From the NCBI RefSeq assembly GCF_003597675.1, contig NZ_CP030827.1:1674001-1738000 (forward strand): DNA of 64,000 bases, given 5' to 3'. Numbering within the stretch: position 1 is the stretch's first letter; each line of letters opens with the position of its first letter. The DNA is from Neorhizobium sp. NCHU2750. GTDB lineage: Bacteria; Pseudomonadota; Alphaproteobacteria; Rhizobiales; Rhizobiaceae. Made by a program: the position numbers and the translations under genes. The notes beneath the pieces were generated by a model, which was not told the origin of the DNA, did not search any database, and worked only from the letters and a program-made list of their open reading frames with translations. Below, in pieces: positions 46,224-54,529 of the stretch.

Positions 46224-46504
46224 GATGTCTGCTTCTCCGGTCCCGTCCGCCCGCTGCCTGCCATGCCGTCCGACGCGAGTTCGCCTTCGATCCGCTCTCT
46301 CGCCATGCGCTGGCGCCGGGTCTCGCGTCTCGGCCTGCGCTCCACCGTCTGAAGACGCGCCGCCAGCATGTCCATGACCGTTTGCCGCTCGGCATCCGAA
46401 TAGCCGATCCAGGACGCGATCTCGTCGCGCGTGCGGCCGCAACCGAAACAATAGCCGGTCTTTTCGTCGATCGAGCAGACAAGGATGCAGGGCGAGATCA
46501 TCAC
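46220..46504 (-). CDS. DUF1289 domain protein
   Basis: A 94-residue protein with a DUF1289 N-terminal part: SPCILVCSIDEKTGYCFGCGRTRDEI, where four cysteines (C-x3-C, then C-x2-C) could bind zinc or iron-sulfur, then WIGYSDAERQTVM. The Arg-rich remainder is disordered-looking. It overlaps the protease gene by 4 bp and sits 39 bp from cobS. Function unknown. Confidence 0.88.
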   Translation of the reverse strand: MMISPCILVCSIDEKTGYCFGCGRTRDEIASWIGYSDAERQTVMDMLAARLQTVERRPRRETRRQRMARERIEGELASDGMAGSGRTGPEKQTS

Positions 46505-46543
46505 ACCTATATCGTGGGTTCGAGCGATCAGGGCAAGGGGCGA

Positions 46544-47362
46544 TCAGGGCAAGGGGGCCGACCACAGCAGGGGGGCGATCAGCGCAAGGATTGCGAGGAT
46601 CGTCACCTCGGCAATCTGTTGGCTGGCACCGATCGTATCGCCCGTATGGCCACCGATCTTACGGCGCACGAAAACGGTGAACGACTGGCCGACGGCCGCC
46701 GTGACTGCGAGTACGAAGATGGCAACCACGATGCCGAGATGCGAGCCGATGAACACGAGCCCCATTACGCCGCCGGTCAACAACGCCACATTGCGTGCTG
46801 CCTGGCTTGGTGCTCCGAGCGACGCGGCGACACCGCTGGTGCGGGCAGGCAGGAGTGCGCTCCAGTGCCAGATCATCACGGCGCGGCTGACACAGGCGGC
46901 CGCCAGCATCGATACCGCCGAAAGGCTTGAGTCGAATCGTGCCAGCGCCGCCAGAGACGCAATCTTCAATCCGAGCGACAGAATGAGCGCCACGACCCCG
47001 TAGGAGCCGATACGGCTGTCTTTCATGATGTCGAGCGCGTGGTCCCTGTCGCGCCCGCCGCCGAGGCCATCGGCTGCATCTGCAAGTCCGTCCTCGTGCA
47101 GTGCGCCGGTCATCAGCGTCATCAGCGAGATCGCGATCAGGCTCGAAACAAGCGGATCGCAAACCTGCGACAACCCGTACAGAATGAGTGCCGGCACGAG
47201 CGCAATCACCGCGCCTGCCAGTGGAAAGGCCCGCACTGACTGGGAAAACGAGCCGTTATGGCCCATGAAAAACCTGTCCGGCACGGGTATGCGGCTGAGG
47301 AATGCCACTGAGCGGGCGAGGTCAGCGATAAATTCGGTCGCGTTTGGCAGTTGTCGCTCCAT
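46544..47362 (-). CDS. cobS: Adenosylcobinamide-GDP ribazoletransferase CobS
   Basis: A 272-residue inner-membrane enzyme that joins adenosylcobinamide-GDP to alpha-ribazole (the CobT product route) to form adenosylcobalamin. Several hydrophobic helices are present, with the conserved MTGALHEDGLADAADGLGGGRDRDHALDIMKDSRIGSYG block bearing the acidic metal-binding residues. The start at 47362 (MERQLPNATEF) is the family N-terminus; the frame runs further upstream without support. It is divergent from cobT with ~85 bp between, the usual rhizobial pairing. Confidence 0.95.
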   Translation of the reverse strand: MERQLPNATEFIADLARSVAFLSRIPVPDRFFMGHNGSFSQSVRAFPLAGAVIALVPALILYGLSQVCDPLVSSLIAISLMTLMTGALHEDGLADAADGLGGGRDRDHALDIMKDSRIGSYGVVALILSLGLKIASLAALARFDSSLSAVSMLAAACVSRAVMIWHWSALLPARTSGVAASLGAPSQAARNVALLTGGVMGLVFIGSHLGIVVAIFVLAVTAAVGQSFTVFVRRKIGGHTGDTIGASQQIAEVTILAILALIAPLLWSAPLP

Positions 47363-47447
47363 GTTTCGGCGATTAAGAGAGGCGCACACAAAGCGCGATT
47401 TGCCGGCAAACACAAGCGCGCCGGTCAATACGAGAGAGACTTGATCC

Positions 47448-48464
47448 ATGAGCGTGAGCGGCCTGCCTTTCGATGATTTCCGCAACCTGATAGCCAATCT
47501 GCCGGGGCCGGACCCGCGGGCGCTTGCCGCTGCCCGCGATCGCGACGCGCAGTTGACCAAGCCGCCGGGAGCGCTTGGAAGGCTTGAGGAAATTGCCTTC
47601 TGGCTGGCCGCCTGGACAGGCCGGGCACCGGCCGTCACCCGCCCGCTCGTGGCGATCTTCGCCGGCAACCACGGTGTCACGCGCCACGGCATTACGCCTT
47701 TCCCGCCGTCCGTGACCCAGCAGATGGTGGAGAATTTTGCCGCAGGTGGTGCGGCAATTAATCAGATCTGCGTCACCCATGATCTGGGCCTCAAGATCTT
47801 CGATCTGGCACTCGAATACCCGACCGGTGACATTGCCACCGAAGCCGCTCTCTCAGAGCGCGACTGCGCCGCGACCATGGCCTTCGGCATGGAGGCGATT
47901 GCCGGCGGCACCGATCTTCTCTGCCTCGGCGAAATGGGCATCGGTAACACCACCATCGCCGCCGCCATCCATCTGGCGCTCTATGGCGGCGAGGCCGAGG
48001 ACTGGGTCGGTCCCGGCACCGGCTCCCACGGTGACCTGCTTGCCCGCAAGATCGCTGTCGTCAAGCAGGCGGTGGAAACCCACAAGGACCATCTCGACGA
48101 TCCGCTGGAAATCCTGCGTCGCCTTGGCGGCCGCGAGATCGCAGCCATCGCGGGTGCCATTCTCGCCGCCCGCATGGAAAAGATCCCGGTCCTGCTCGAC
48201 GGCTATGTCGTCACTGCCGCCGCGGCGATCCTCAAGGCTGCCAATCCGTCGGCGATCGACCATTGCCTGATCGGCCACGTCTCGGCCGAACCCGGTCACC
48301 TTCGCTCGATCGAAAAGCTCGGCAAGACGCCGCTTCTGGCGCTCGGCATGCGGCTTGGTGAGGGCACCGGTGCGGCGCTTGCGGCCGGCATCGTCAAGTC
48401 GGCGGCGGCCTGCCATTCCGGCATGGCGACCTTCGACCAGGCCGGCGTTACCAACAAGGACTAA
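47448..48464 (+). CDS. cobT: Nicotinate-nucleotide-dimethylbenzimidazole phosphoribosyltransferase CobT
   Basis: A 338-residue cytoplasmic enzyme that makes alpha-ribazole phosphate from dimethylbenzimidazole and nicotinate mononucleotide. Seen are LTKPPGALGRLEEIA near the N-terminus, FAGNHGVTRHGI, LCLGEMGIGNTTIAAA, and the late ALGMRLGEGTGAALAA with the catalytic Glu region. It is the plus-strand partner of cobS. dgkA begins 9 bp after its stop, so those two are co-transcribed. No cobalamin riboswitch was seen between cobS and cobT. Confidence 0.96.
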   Translation: MSVSGLPFDDFRNLIANLPGPDPRALAAARDRDAQLTKPPGALGRLEEIAFWLAAWTGRAPAVTRPLVAIFAGNHGVTRHGITPFPPSVTQQMVENFAAGGAAINQICVTHDLGLKIFDLALEYPTGDIATEAALSERDCAATMAFGMEAIAGGTDLLCLGEMGIGNTTIAAAIHLALYGGEAEDWVGPGTGSHGDLLARKIAVVKQAVETHKDHLDDPLEILRRLGGREIAAIAGAILAARMEKIPVLLDGYVVTAAAAILKAANPSAIDHCLIGHVSAEPGHLRSIEKLGKTPLLALGMRLGEGTGAALAAGIVKSAAACHSGMATFDQAGVTNKD

Positions 48465-48473
48465 CGAGGCTTC

Positions 48474-48866
48474 ATGGACAGGACACCGCTCGACAGCAAT
48501 AGCGAAAAGCCGAGCGGTGTCCGCCGCATCATTGCCGCGACCCGCTATTCGATGCAGGGCCTTCTGCGCCTCTGGCACGAAGAGGCTTTTCGTCACGAGA
48601 TCATCGCCCTTGTCGCGGGGGTGATCTTGTTTGCCGCCGTCGGGGCGGCCGCGACCGACTATCTCGTCTTCCTCATTCTCATGCTCGTCCTGTTCGCCGT
48701 CGAGGCGCTCAATACCGCGATCGAGGAACTGGTCGACCGAATCTCACCGGAAATATCCACCGTCGGCCGCCATGCCAAGGATCTCGGTTCCTTCGCCGTC
48801 TTCTGCCTTCTCGCCGCCAACGGCCTTTTTGCGCTCTACGTGGTAATCCGGTCGCTTTTTCTCTGA
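48474..48866 (+). CDS. dgkA: Diacylglycerol kinase DgkA
   Basis: A 130-residue integral membrane kinase that phosphorylates diacylglycerol to phosphatidate, recycling lipid by-products of osmoregulated glucan synthesis. Three helices are visible, with the conserved VEALNTAIEELVDRISPE block (metal/ATP-site Glu residues) and HAKDLGSFAV. The ~25-residue N-terminal extension (to GVRRIIAATRYSMQGL) is a little longer than in E. coli. It lies 9 bp downstream of cobT. Confidence 0.93.
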   Translation: MDRTPLDSNSEKPSGVRRIIAATRYSMQGLLRLWHEEAFRHEIIALVAGVILFAAVGAAATDYLVFLILMLVLFAVEALNTAIEELVDRISPEISTVGRHAKDLGSFAVFCLLAANGLFALYVVIRSLFL

Positions 48867-48980
48867 ACTTTGGCTGTGCATCGGCCTGTCATGACGTCAT
48901 CGTGAACCGCGTTTTACCCTTGCCGAGCCGTCGAGTGCAAAATCTGGGGGTGGACACCGATAGGTCAAAAAAATTAGCAT

Positions 48981-49205
48981 TTGTCATGTTTTGAAGAATA
49001 TGGATCGATCAGTTTGTCCGATAGCAAGGTCGAAATTTTCGAAAATGACTTCAAGTGGATTGTCCGTGTCTGCGAGGACGGACAGGTGACGGAACGCATC
49101 TTTCATCTTGCAGAGCACGCCCGCTCGTGGGCCGCGGGGCAGGAGATCCGCATCGCCAGCGAGGCGAGGCGCAGGGTCGGCGACCGTCAAGAGTGTCGCC
49201 GCTGA
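48981..49205 (+). CDS. Small hypothetical protein, TTG start
   Basis: A 74-residue frame starting at TTG: CFEEYGSISLSDSKVEIFEN, then WIVRVCEDGQVTERIFHLAEHARSWAAGQEIRIA and a basic tail. The composition and regular beta-like pattern suggest a real protein, but no family is recognised and no strong ribosome site was seen; a TTG at 49014 is an alternative start. Confidence 0.4.
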   Translation: MSCFEEYGSISLSDSKVEIFENDFKWIVRVCEDGQVTERIFHLAEHARSWAAGQEIRIASEARRRVGDRQECRR

Positions 49206-49288
49206 ATCGGCTTTCTGGTTCGGGGGCGGAGCTGGGTTTCTATCATGTAAGGCTTGAGCCGTCGGGCGGATTCTTGGACCGGCAAAAC

Positions 49289-49596
49289 TCAGGTATCGGA
49301 AGGGCTGGGCTTGGTGCCCGGCATGGTCTCGGGATCTCGGGCGGCATGCCTGACGCCAACGACCACGATATCGCCCTCAGCCAGATAAAAAATTATATAG
49401 GGATAGGGACTTGCCACGATCCTGCGCATGTTCATGTGATCTGTCTTTATGCCACTCGATGGATGCTGGCATAAGCGATCAAGTACCTCGCGAATACGCT
49501 GGCCCACTCTTTGTGCCGCCTGAGGCGATTGGCCGGCGAGATAGCCGAGACCTCTTCCAGTTCGCGCGAAGCTTGGAGCGTGAAGCGCAGCTTCAC
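49289..49596 (-). pseudogene. ParE/RelE family toxin, frameshifted
   Basis: The gene starts with GTG overlapping the antitoxin stop (49596): VKLRFTLQASRELEEV. After ~16 codons the ParE-like sequence jumps to another frame, GYLAGQSPQAAQRVGQRIREVLDRL, then KTDHMNMRRIVASPYPYIIFYLAEGD and VVVGVRHAARDP, the conserved C-terminal half. The first frame ends in TAA about 33 codons later. A one-base loss near 49549 explains this. The toxin is probably inactive. Programmed frameshifting is possible but no slippery run is obvious. Confidence 0.82.
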
Positions 49597-49820
49597 TTGA
49601 CGTATCTCGACCAGATTGCATCCAGCTCTTCGGCAGATGCAAACTCTCCTTGTGCGGCTTGAGCAAGTGAAACGTCAAACGACGCCTTTTCCTGCTCTGT
49701 CAATTGGTGGAAGTCTGAACCCTCATTGACGAAACTCAGCATGATGCGCGCCAGTTCGTCCTGCAGTTCTGCAGGCAGATCGCGGGAGGCTTCGATGGCC
49801 ATGTCGAGTAATGTTGTCAT
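49593..49820 (-). CDS. Antitoxin of a ParE-type toxin-antitoxin pair
   Basis: A 75-residue protein (TTLLDMAIEASRDLPAELQDELARIMLSF...) of an antitoxin group in which LP-x-x-x-Q-D-E-x-A is followed by LTxxEKASFDVSLAQAAQGEFASAEELDAIWSRY. It is placed directly before the ParE-type toxin, whose GTG overlaps its stop codon, the usual order. It would bind and neutralise the toxin and repress the operon. Start at 49820 (MTTLLD); an in-frame ATG at 49835 exists. Its partner appears broken. Confidence 0.82.
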   Translation of the reverse strand: MTTLLDMAIEASRDLPAELQDELARIMLSFVNEGSDFHQLTEQEKASFDVSLAQAAQGEFASAEELDAIWSRYVK

Positions 49821-49871
49821 GGCGCCAATATGCACCTGAAACCGCTGTTGCGAAAGGCCCTCGGGTCGCTC

Positions 49872-51407
49872 TCAGGCAAAGCTGCGGCGGCGGCGTTCGA
49901 TCGTGGGGGTATCCTCGACGGCCGGCAGGCTCTGCATCACGCGGGTGGCCGGCAGGATGGCGATCACCTCGGTTCCTTCGCGCAGCTTGGAACGCAGCAC
50001 GAATTGCCCGTCATGCTTGGCAAGGATTGCCTGGACGATCGGCAGACCGAGGCCTGTTCCCTGTTCGGCACTCTTGATGGCGATCGATCCCTGACCGAAG
50101 GCCGACAATACGATCGGGATTTCCTCTTCCGGTATGCCCGGCCCGTTATCCTTGATCGATACATATTGGCCGCCGCCCGCCGTCCAACCGACCTTGACGG
50201 AAATCTCGCCGCCTTGGGTGGTGAATTTGACCGCATTTGAGAGCAGGTTGAGGATGACTTGGCGGATCGACTTCTCGTCCGCCCACACCATCGGCATGCC
50301 AGGCTCGAACTGCGACTTGATGCCGATATTCTTGGCCCGCGCACGCAACTGTACCATGCCGATACAATCTTCCGCGACTTCGAGGAGCGACAGCGATTCC
50401 TCGTTGAGATCATAACGGCCGGCTTCGATGCGCGACAGATCGAGGATCTCGTTGATGAGGTTGAGCAGGTGTTCGCCGGAACTGTGGATGTCGCCTGCAT
50501 ATTCCCGGTAGGTCGGGTTCGGCAGCGGCCCGAGCACTTCCGAACTCATCACCTCGGAAAATCCGAGGATGGCGTTGAGCGGGGTGCGAAGCTCGTGGGA
50601 CATGGAGGCGAGGAAACGCGACTTGGCGAGGTTTGCCTCTTCCGCGCGGCGGCGTGCCTCGTCCGACATCGATTTCGCCACTTCCAGCTCGGCGATCAGG
50701 TCGTCCTTTTCCGACTGGTAGGACATCAGCGTCAGATTGGTGCGATAGAGCCTGTCGCCGACGAAATGGAAGAAGACCACGGCCGTGGCGCAGATTGCGG
50801 TCAGTCCGATGTCGAGCAGGTTTCCTGTTTTGACTGCCGAAAACATCAGGACAGCGACGACCGGCAGGAAGCCGATCAGCACGCTCTGACGCAACATGAA
50901 GCTGCTCATCGCGGTAATCGAGATCGCAAACAGCAGCACCGCGCCCTTGTAGAAATAGAAGCTGTCGCCGCCGCAGGTCGGGCAGGACCGATAGCCAAAG
51001 ATGGCCCAGCCTATGCCCAGCAGGATCTGTGCGCAGAGAAGTCGCCGGCGCCACTTGGCCGATTCCGTATTGGCAATTTCCTTGCGCGAGAAACGGCGCG
51101 CCAGGAGAAGGTTGATCGCATGCAGGCTGAGCATCAACAATGCCCAGCCGATGAGATCGGTGCCTGGCGAAAGATAAAGCCCGATGCCCGCGGCAAAGGC
51201 GATGAACAGGGGAATGACCGCAGCCGACTGAAGCACCGTATTCACATGCATCGACAGCATGTCGCGATCGAAAGCCTGGTTGCCGGTGGTCGAAAGCTGC
51301 AAACGTTCACGCGTCGCGCGAACGGCCTTCGATACCGCCTTGTTGCGGTGGCCACGCGATCGATCAACGATGATCTTGTCGGTCGAGGTACTGACGCCGC
51401 TACTCAT
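49872..51407 (-). CDS. Sensor histidine kinase, PleC/DivJ (PdhS)-like
   Basis: A 511-residue membrane histidine kinase. A membrane part with five to six helices spans ~60-225, then a linker coiled coil (EKDDLIAELEVAKSMSDEARRRAEEA). The dimerisation/phosphoacceptor domain holds the autophosphorylated His in SMSHELRTPLNAILGFSEVMSSEVLG, followed by HSSGEHLLNLINEILDLSRIEAGRYDL. The ATPase domain has N (NLLSNAVKFT), G1 (IKDNGPGIPEEE) and G2 (GTGLGLPI) boxes. The FSExM...EVxGPL and DIHSSG wording matches PleC/DivJ/PdhS kinases that act on DivK and PleD in cell-cycle control; that assignment is inference. No response regulator is adjacent. Confidence 0.9.
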   Translation of the reverse strand: MSSGVSTSTDKIIVDRSRGHRNKAVSKAVRATRERLQLSTTGNQAFDRDMLSMHVNTVLQSAAVIPLFIAFAAGIGLYLSPGTDLIGWALLMLSLHAINLLLARRFSRKEIANTESAKWRRRLLCAQILLGIGWAIFGYRSCPTCGGDSFYFYKGAVLLFAISITAMSSFMLRQSVLIGFLPVVAVLMFSAVKTGNLLDIGLTAICATAVVFFHFVGDRLYRTNLTLMSYQSEKDDLIAELEVAKSMSDEARRRAEEANLAKSRFLASMSHELRTPLNAILGFSEVMSSEVLGPLPNPTYREYAGDIHSSGEHLLNLINEILDLSRIEAGRYDLNEESLSLLEVAEDCIGMVQLRARAKNIGIKSQFEPGMPMVWADEKSIRQVILNLLSNAVKFTTQGGEISVKVGWTAGGGQYVSIKDNGPGIPEEEIPIVLSAFGQGSIAIKSAEQGTGLGLPIVQAILAKHDGQFVLRSKLREGTEVIAILPATRVMQSLPAVEDTPTIERRRRSFA

Positions 51408-51470
51408 TGTTGTGAACTAATTCCTCGGATGATTGAGAGCTTATGTTCCAAACCTTAAGAAGATACTGCC

Positions 51471-52115
51471 GTGAAAGGTTTTGTTTGCCATTTTCCTGAA
51501 GCTTCCCTTTGTGATTGGGACCGGATCGTGACCCGCCTTGCCAAGCTCCTGAAGGATGGCCTGTTTCTCTGCGCCTTCCTCGTCCTCTCTTGCCTGATCA
51601 TCGCCAAAATCGATCTCGGCGGTGGGAGCAGCATCGCTGGTCCCTTCTTTGCAATCGATGGCGACACCTTGGCGACAGATGGTGAGCGGCTGAGGCTGAT
51701 CGGCATCGACGCGCCGGAAAAGGACCAGACCTGCGGTGGCGATGGGCACGACGTGTGGACATGCGGCAGTGTCGCGCGAGAGGCATTGTCGAAACTTGCC
51801 TCTTCACCTGACATTCGGTGCGCAGGCTCAGCCCGGGATCGCTACGGGCGTCTGCTGGTCGACTGTAGGTTGGGCGATCTCGACATCAATGCCGATCTCG
51901 TCCGCCGGGGCATGGCGGTCGCCTATGGTCGCTATGGCGGCGAGGAAACGGCTGCGCGCGGTGAGGGGAAGGGCCTTTGGTCCGGCCCCTTCGAGACGCC
52001 GGCGGCATGGCGAAAGGCGAGAGGGATCGGCCGCGCGGGGGACGACGCGCCCAGGGCAGCAATCAGCCTCGAGGCCATCGCTGAGTGGATCGGGAGACTG
52101 TGGCCATGGTCGTGA
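51471..52115 (+). CDS. Staphylococcal-nuclease-like (SNase) membrane-anchored protein
   Basis: A 214-residue protein with an N-terminal hydrophobic helix (LFLCAFLVLSCLIIA, ~31-45) and a thermonuclease-like OB-fold domain: IDGDTLATDGERLRLIGIDAPEKDQTC, which keeps the metal and catalytic Asp/Arg/Asp/Glu pattern, then SARDRYGRLLVDC with the second Arg and LVRRGMAVAYGRY. Probably an envelope or periplasm-facing nuclease. The next gene starts inside its last codons (10-bp overlap). An in-frame start further downstream cannot be excluded. Confidence 0.85.
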   Translation: MKGFVCHFPEASLCDWDRIVTRLAKLLKDGLFLCAFLVLSCLIIAKIDLGGGSSIAGPFFAIDGDTLATDGERLRLIGIDAPEKDQTCGGDGHDVWTCGSVAREALSKLASSPDIRCAGSARDRYGRLLVDCRLGDLDINADLVRRGMAVAYGRYGGEETAARGEGKGLWSGPFETPAAWRKARGIGRAGDDAPRAAISLEAIAEWIGRLWPWS

Positions 52116-52753
52116 CCGATCCGCGCCGGCTCGCCGATCTCACGGCAGCGATCGCTGCCTGCCGGATCTGTCGCGATCAGCCGCTCCATGGCGATCCGCT
52201 TCCGCACGAGCCACGACCGGTCGCAATCCTGTCTCCCACGGCGAAACTGTTGATCGCCGGGCAGGCGCCGGGGCTCAAGGTGCATGAAAGCGGCCTGCCG
52301 TTCAACGATGCCTCGGGCAATCGGCTGCGTGACTGGATGGGCGTAAGTCGCGAAGAGTTCTATGATAAAAGCCGCATTGCCATCGTGCCGATGGGCTTCT
52401 GTTTTCCGGGCTATGACGCCAGGGGCAGCGACCTTCCTCCCAGACGCGAATGCGCGCCCGCCTGGCGAAATGAGGTTCTGTCGGCCATGCCGCAGATCGA
52501 CACGATCCTTGTCGTCGGGCAATATGCTGCGGCGTGGCATCTGGGACGGCGGCGCGCCAGGAGCATGACGGAGACGGTGCGGAACTGGCGGGACTATTTT
52601 CTCGTTAACGACGGACCGAGACTACTGCCGCTGCCGCATCCGAGTTGGCGCAATACGGCCTGGCTGAAGAAAAATCCCTGGTTCGAACAAGACGTGCTGC
52701 CGGTGATGAGGCAGGCTGTGGATAGCTTGATACGCGAAACGAATTTCGGTTAA
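52106..52753 (+). CDS. Uracil-DNA glycosylase family protein, Fe-S type
   Basis: A 215-residue UDG-superfamily protein. Motif 1 is IAGQAPGLKVHESGLPFNDASG and motif 2 is LPLPHPSWRNTAW (His178-Pro-Ser). Four cysteines are positioned like the [4Fe-4S] ligands of family 4/5 glycosylases: Cys19 and Cys22 (AACRIC) and Cys99/Cys116 (MGFCFPG...RREC). It would excise uracil or related bases. The gene overlaps the SNase gene by 10 bp, so co-expression is likely. GGGAG lies upstream of the ATG at 52106. Confidence 0.87.
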   Translation: MVVTDPRRLADLTAAIAACRICRDQPLHGDPLPHEPRPVAILSPTAKLLIAGQAPGLKVHESGLPFNDASGNRLRDWMGVSREEFYDKSRIAIVPMGFCFPGYDARGSDLPPRRECAPAWRNEVLSAMPQIDTILVVGQYAAAWHLGRRRARSMTETVRNWRDYFLVNDGPRLLPLPHPSWRNTAWLKKNPWFEQDVLPVMRQAVDSLIRETNFG

Positions 52754-52800
52754 CTGCTCAGAATTAGGTCTATAATGGAAAATCATTTCGAAAGGGGACA

Positions 52801-53292
52801 ATGATGGATCGTCTGGACCGCAAGATACTGCGCATATTGCAGGAGGATTCCACTCTGGCGGTTGCGGATCTCGCCAAGAAGGTCGGTCTGTCGACGACGC
52901 CCTGCTGGCGCCGCATCCAGAAGATGGAAGAGGATGGCGTCATCCGCCGTCGCGTGGCGCTGCTCGATCCGGGCAAGGTCAACACCAAGGTGACGGTTTT
53001 CGTCTCGATCCGCACCGCCAGCCACTCGATCGAATGGCTGAAGCGCTTTTCCGAAGTGGTGGTCGATTTCCCCGAAGTCGTAGAATTCTACCGCATGAGC
53101 GGCGACGTCGATTATCTCCTGCGCGTCGTCGTGCCGGATATCGCCGCCTATGACGCCTTCTACAAGCGGCTGATTTCCAAGATCGAGATCCGCGACGTCT
53201 CCTCCGTCTTCGCCATGGAGCAGATCAAGTACACGACCGAACTGCCGCTCGACTACATGCTGCTCGACAACCAGAAATCCGGCGACGACTGA
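52801..53292 (+). CDS. Lrp/AsnC family transcriptional regulator
   Basis: A 163-residue regulator. The N-terminal HTH reads LDRKILRILQEDSTLAVADLAKKVGLSTTPCWRRIQKMEEDGVIRRRVALLD; the RAM/AsnC ligand domain follows (TVFVSIRTASHSIEWLKRFSEVVVDFPEVVEFYRMSGDVDYLLRVVVPDIAAYDAF). It probably senses an amino acid and acts locally. GAAAGGGGA precedes the ATG. Its target is not evident; the next gene downstream is convergent. Confidence 0.92.
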   Translation: MMDRLDRKILRILQEDSTLAVADLAKKVGLSTTPCWRRIQKMEEDGVIRRRVALLDPGKVNTKVTVFVSIRTASHSIEWLKRFSEVVVDFPEVVEFYRMSGDVDYLLRVVVPDIAAYDAFYKRLISKIEIRDVSSVFAMEQIKYTTELPLDYMLLDNQKSGDD

Positions 53293-53372
53293 GGCGGTAA
53301 AGAGGTTGCGGGCTCTCCGCCTCCATAGCCCCAACAAATATTACAAGGGCTCGCAAAGGCGGGTCTTCTTCG

Positions 53373-54245
53373 CTACTTTCGCTCCAGCCGTGCCAGCAGC
53401 GAGGATGTATCCCAGCGATTGCCGCTCATGGCCTGCACGTCGCCGTAGAACTGGTCGACAAGGGCAGTGAGCGGCAGCTTGGCGCCGTTGCGGCGGGCCT
53501 CCGTCAGCACGATGCCGAGATCCTTGCGCATCCAGTCGACGGCAAAGCCGAAATCGTATTTGCCCTGATCCATCGCCTTGTAGCGGTTTTCCATCTGCCA
53601 CGAGCCGGCGGCACCCTTGGAAATGACGTCGATGACCTTGCCGATGTCGAGCCCGGCCTGCTTGCCGAAATGGATGGATTCCGCAAGCCCCTGGACGATG
53701 CCGGCAATGCAGATCTGGTTCATCATCTTGGTCAGCTGGCCGCTGCCGACCGGTCCCATCAGGCCGACCATGCGGGCATAGGCACCGATCACCAGCTCTG
53801 CCCGATCAAACACCGCCTGTTCGCCACCGCACATCACGGTGAGCACGCCATTTTCAGCCCCGGCCTGGCCTCCAGACACTGGAGCGTCGAGGAAATCGAT
53901 GCCCTTGTCTTTCGCCGCTTCCCCGAGTTCGCGCGCCACTTCGGCGCTGGCCGTCGTGTTGTCGATCAGCACCGCGCCTTTCTTCATCGCCGAAAGAACG
54001 CCGGTCTCGCCCGTTGTCACCGAGCGGAGATCGTCGTCATTGCCGACGCAGGTGAAGACGAAATCGGCATTTCTGGCGGCTTCCGCCGGCGTCGCGCCCG
54101 TGTGCCCGCCAAATTTCGCCGCCCAGTCGCCAGCCTTGCTCGCCGTGCGGTTATAGACGGTGACGTCGTGGCCGCCCTTCACCTTGAGATGTCCCGCCAT
54201 CGGGAACCCCATTACGCCGAGACCGATGAATGCCACTTTCGCCAT
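53373..54245 (-). CDS. Beta-hydroxyacid dehydrogenase (3-hydroxyisobutyrate/tartronate-semialdehyde type)
   Basis: A 290-residue NAD(P)-dependent oxidoreductase of the 6-phosphogluconate-dehydrogenase-like fold. N-terminal GLGVMGFPMAGHLKVKG is the cofactor site; DAPVSGGQAGAENGVLTVMCGG is the substrate loop; GSGQLTKMMNQIC carries the catalytic Lys; the C-terminal helical domain includes KDLGIVLTEARRNG. Members include MmsB (valine degradation) and GarR (glyoxylate route). Substrate cannot be settled from sequence. GGAGG precedes the ATG. Confidence 0.9.
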   Translation of the reverse strand: MAKVAFIGLGVMGFPMAGHLKVKGGHDVTVYNRTASKAGDWAAKFGGHTGATPAEAARNADFVFTCVGNDDDLRSVTTGETGVLSAMKKGAVLIDNTTASAEVARELGEAAKDKGIDFLDAPVSGGQAGAENGVLTVMCGGEQAVFDRAELVIGAYARMVGLMGPVGSGQLTKMMNQICIAGIVQGLAESIHFGKQAGLDIGKVIDVISKGAAGSWQMENRYKAMDQGKYDFGFAVDWMRKDLGIVLTEARRNGAKLPLTALVDQFYGDVQAMSGNRWDTSSLLARLERK

Positions 54246-54529
54246 GCCGAACCTCCGTCATTTCTCCGATAGCCACGATTAGAACAAAGCATGGTCTTCG
54301 CAAGGCAAAAACGTCGAAAAAATCAAATTCCGAAAACGGCGGCCAATAGAGATTTAGCAGTTTTGCATTCCGATCGCTCCGATTTGGAGAAATGAAATCT
54401 CCTCGAACGGGCATTTTTTGAAACGATGGAATGTCGACCAAGTCGATAGAGTATGGGAGCCTTTTGTCATCGAGGGAGCGCAGTCATGGGAACGATGGCT
54501 GACCCGAAGAAGAGCAAAGGGAGATTTCC

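Noticed and set aside
47363..47447. Cobalamin riboswitch between cobS and cobT
   Set aside because: The gap is only 85 bp, too short, and no B12-box-like sequence was seen.
48891..48900. Perfect 10-bp palindrome ATGACGTCAT after dgkA
   Set aside because: Short and isolated; a chance occurrence is likely and no regulator gene adjoins it.
53291..53323. GAGGCGG/CCGCCTC stem after the Lrp gene
   Set aside because: Seven-bp stem with a long loop and no T-run; too weak to call a terminator.
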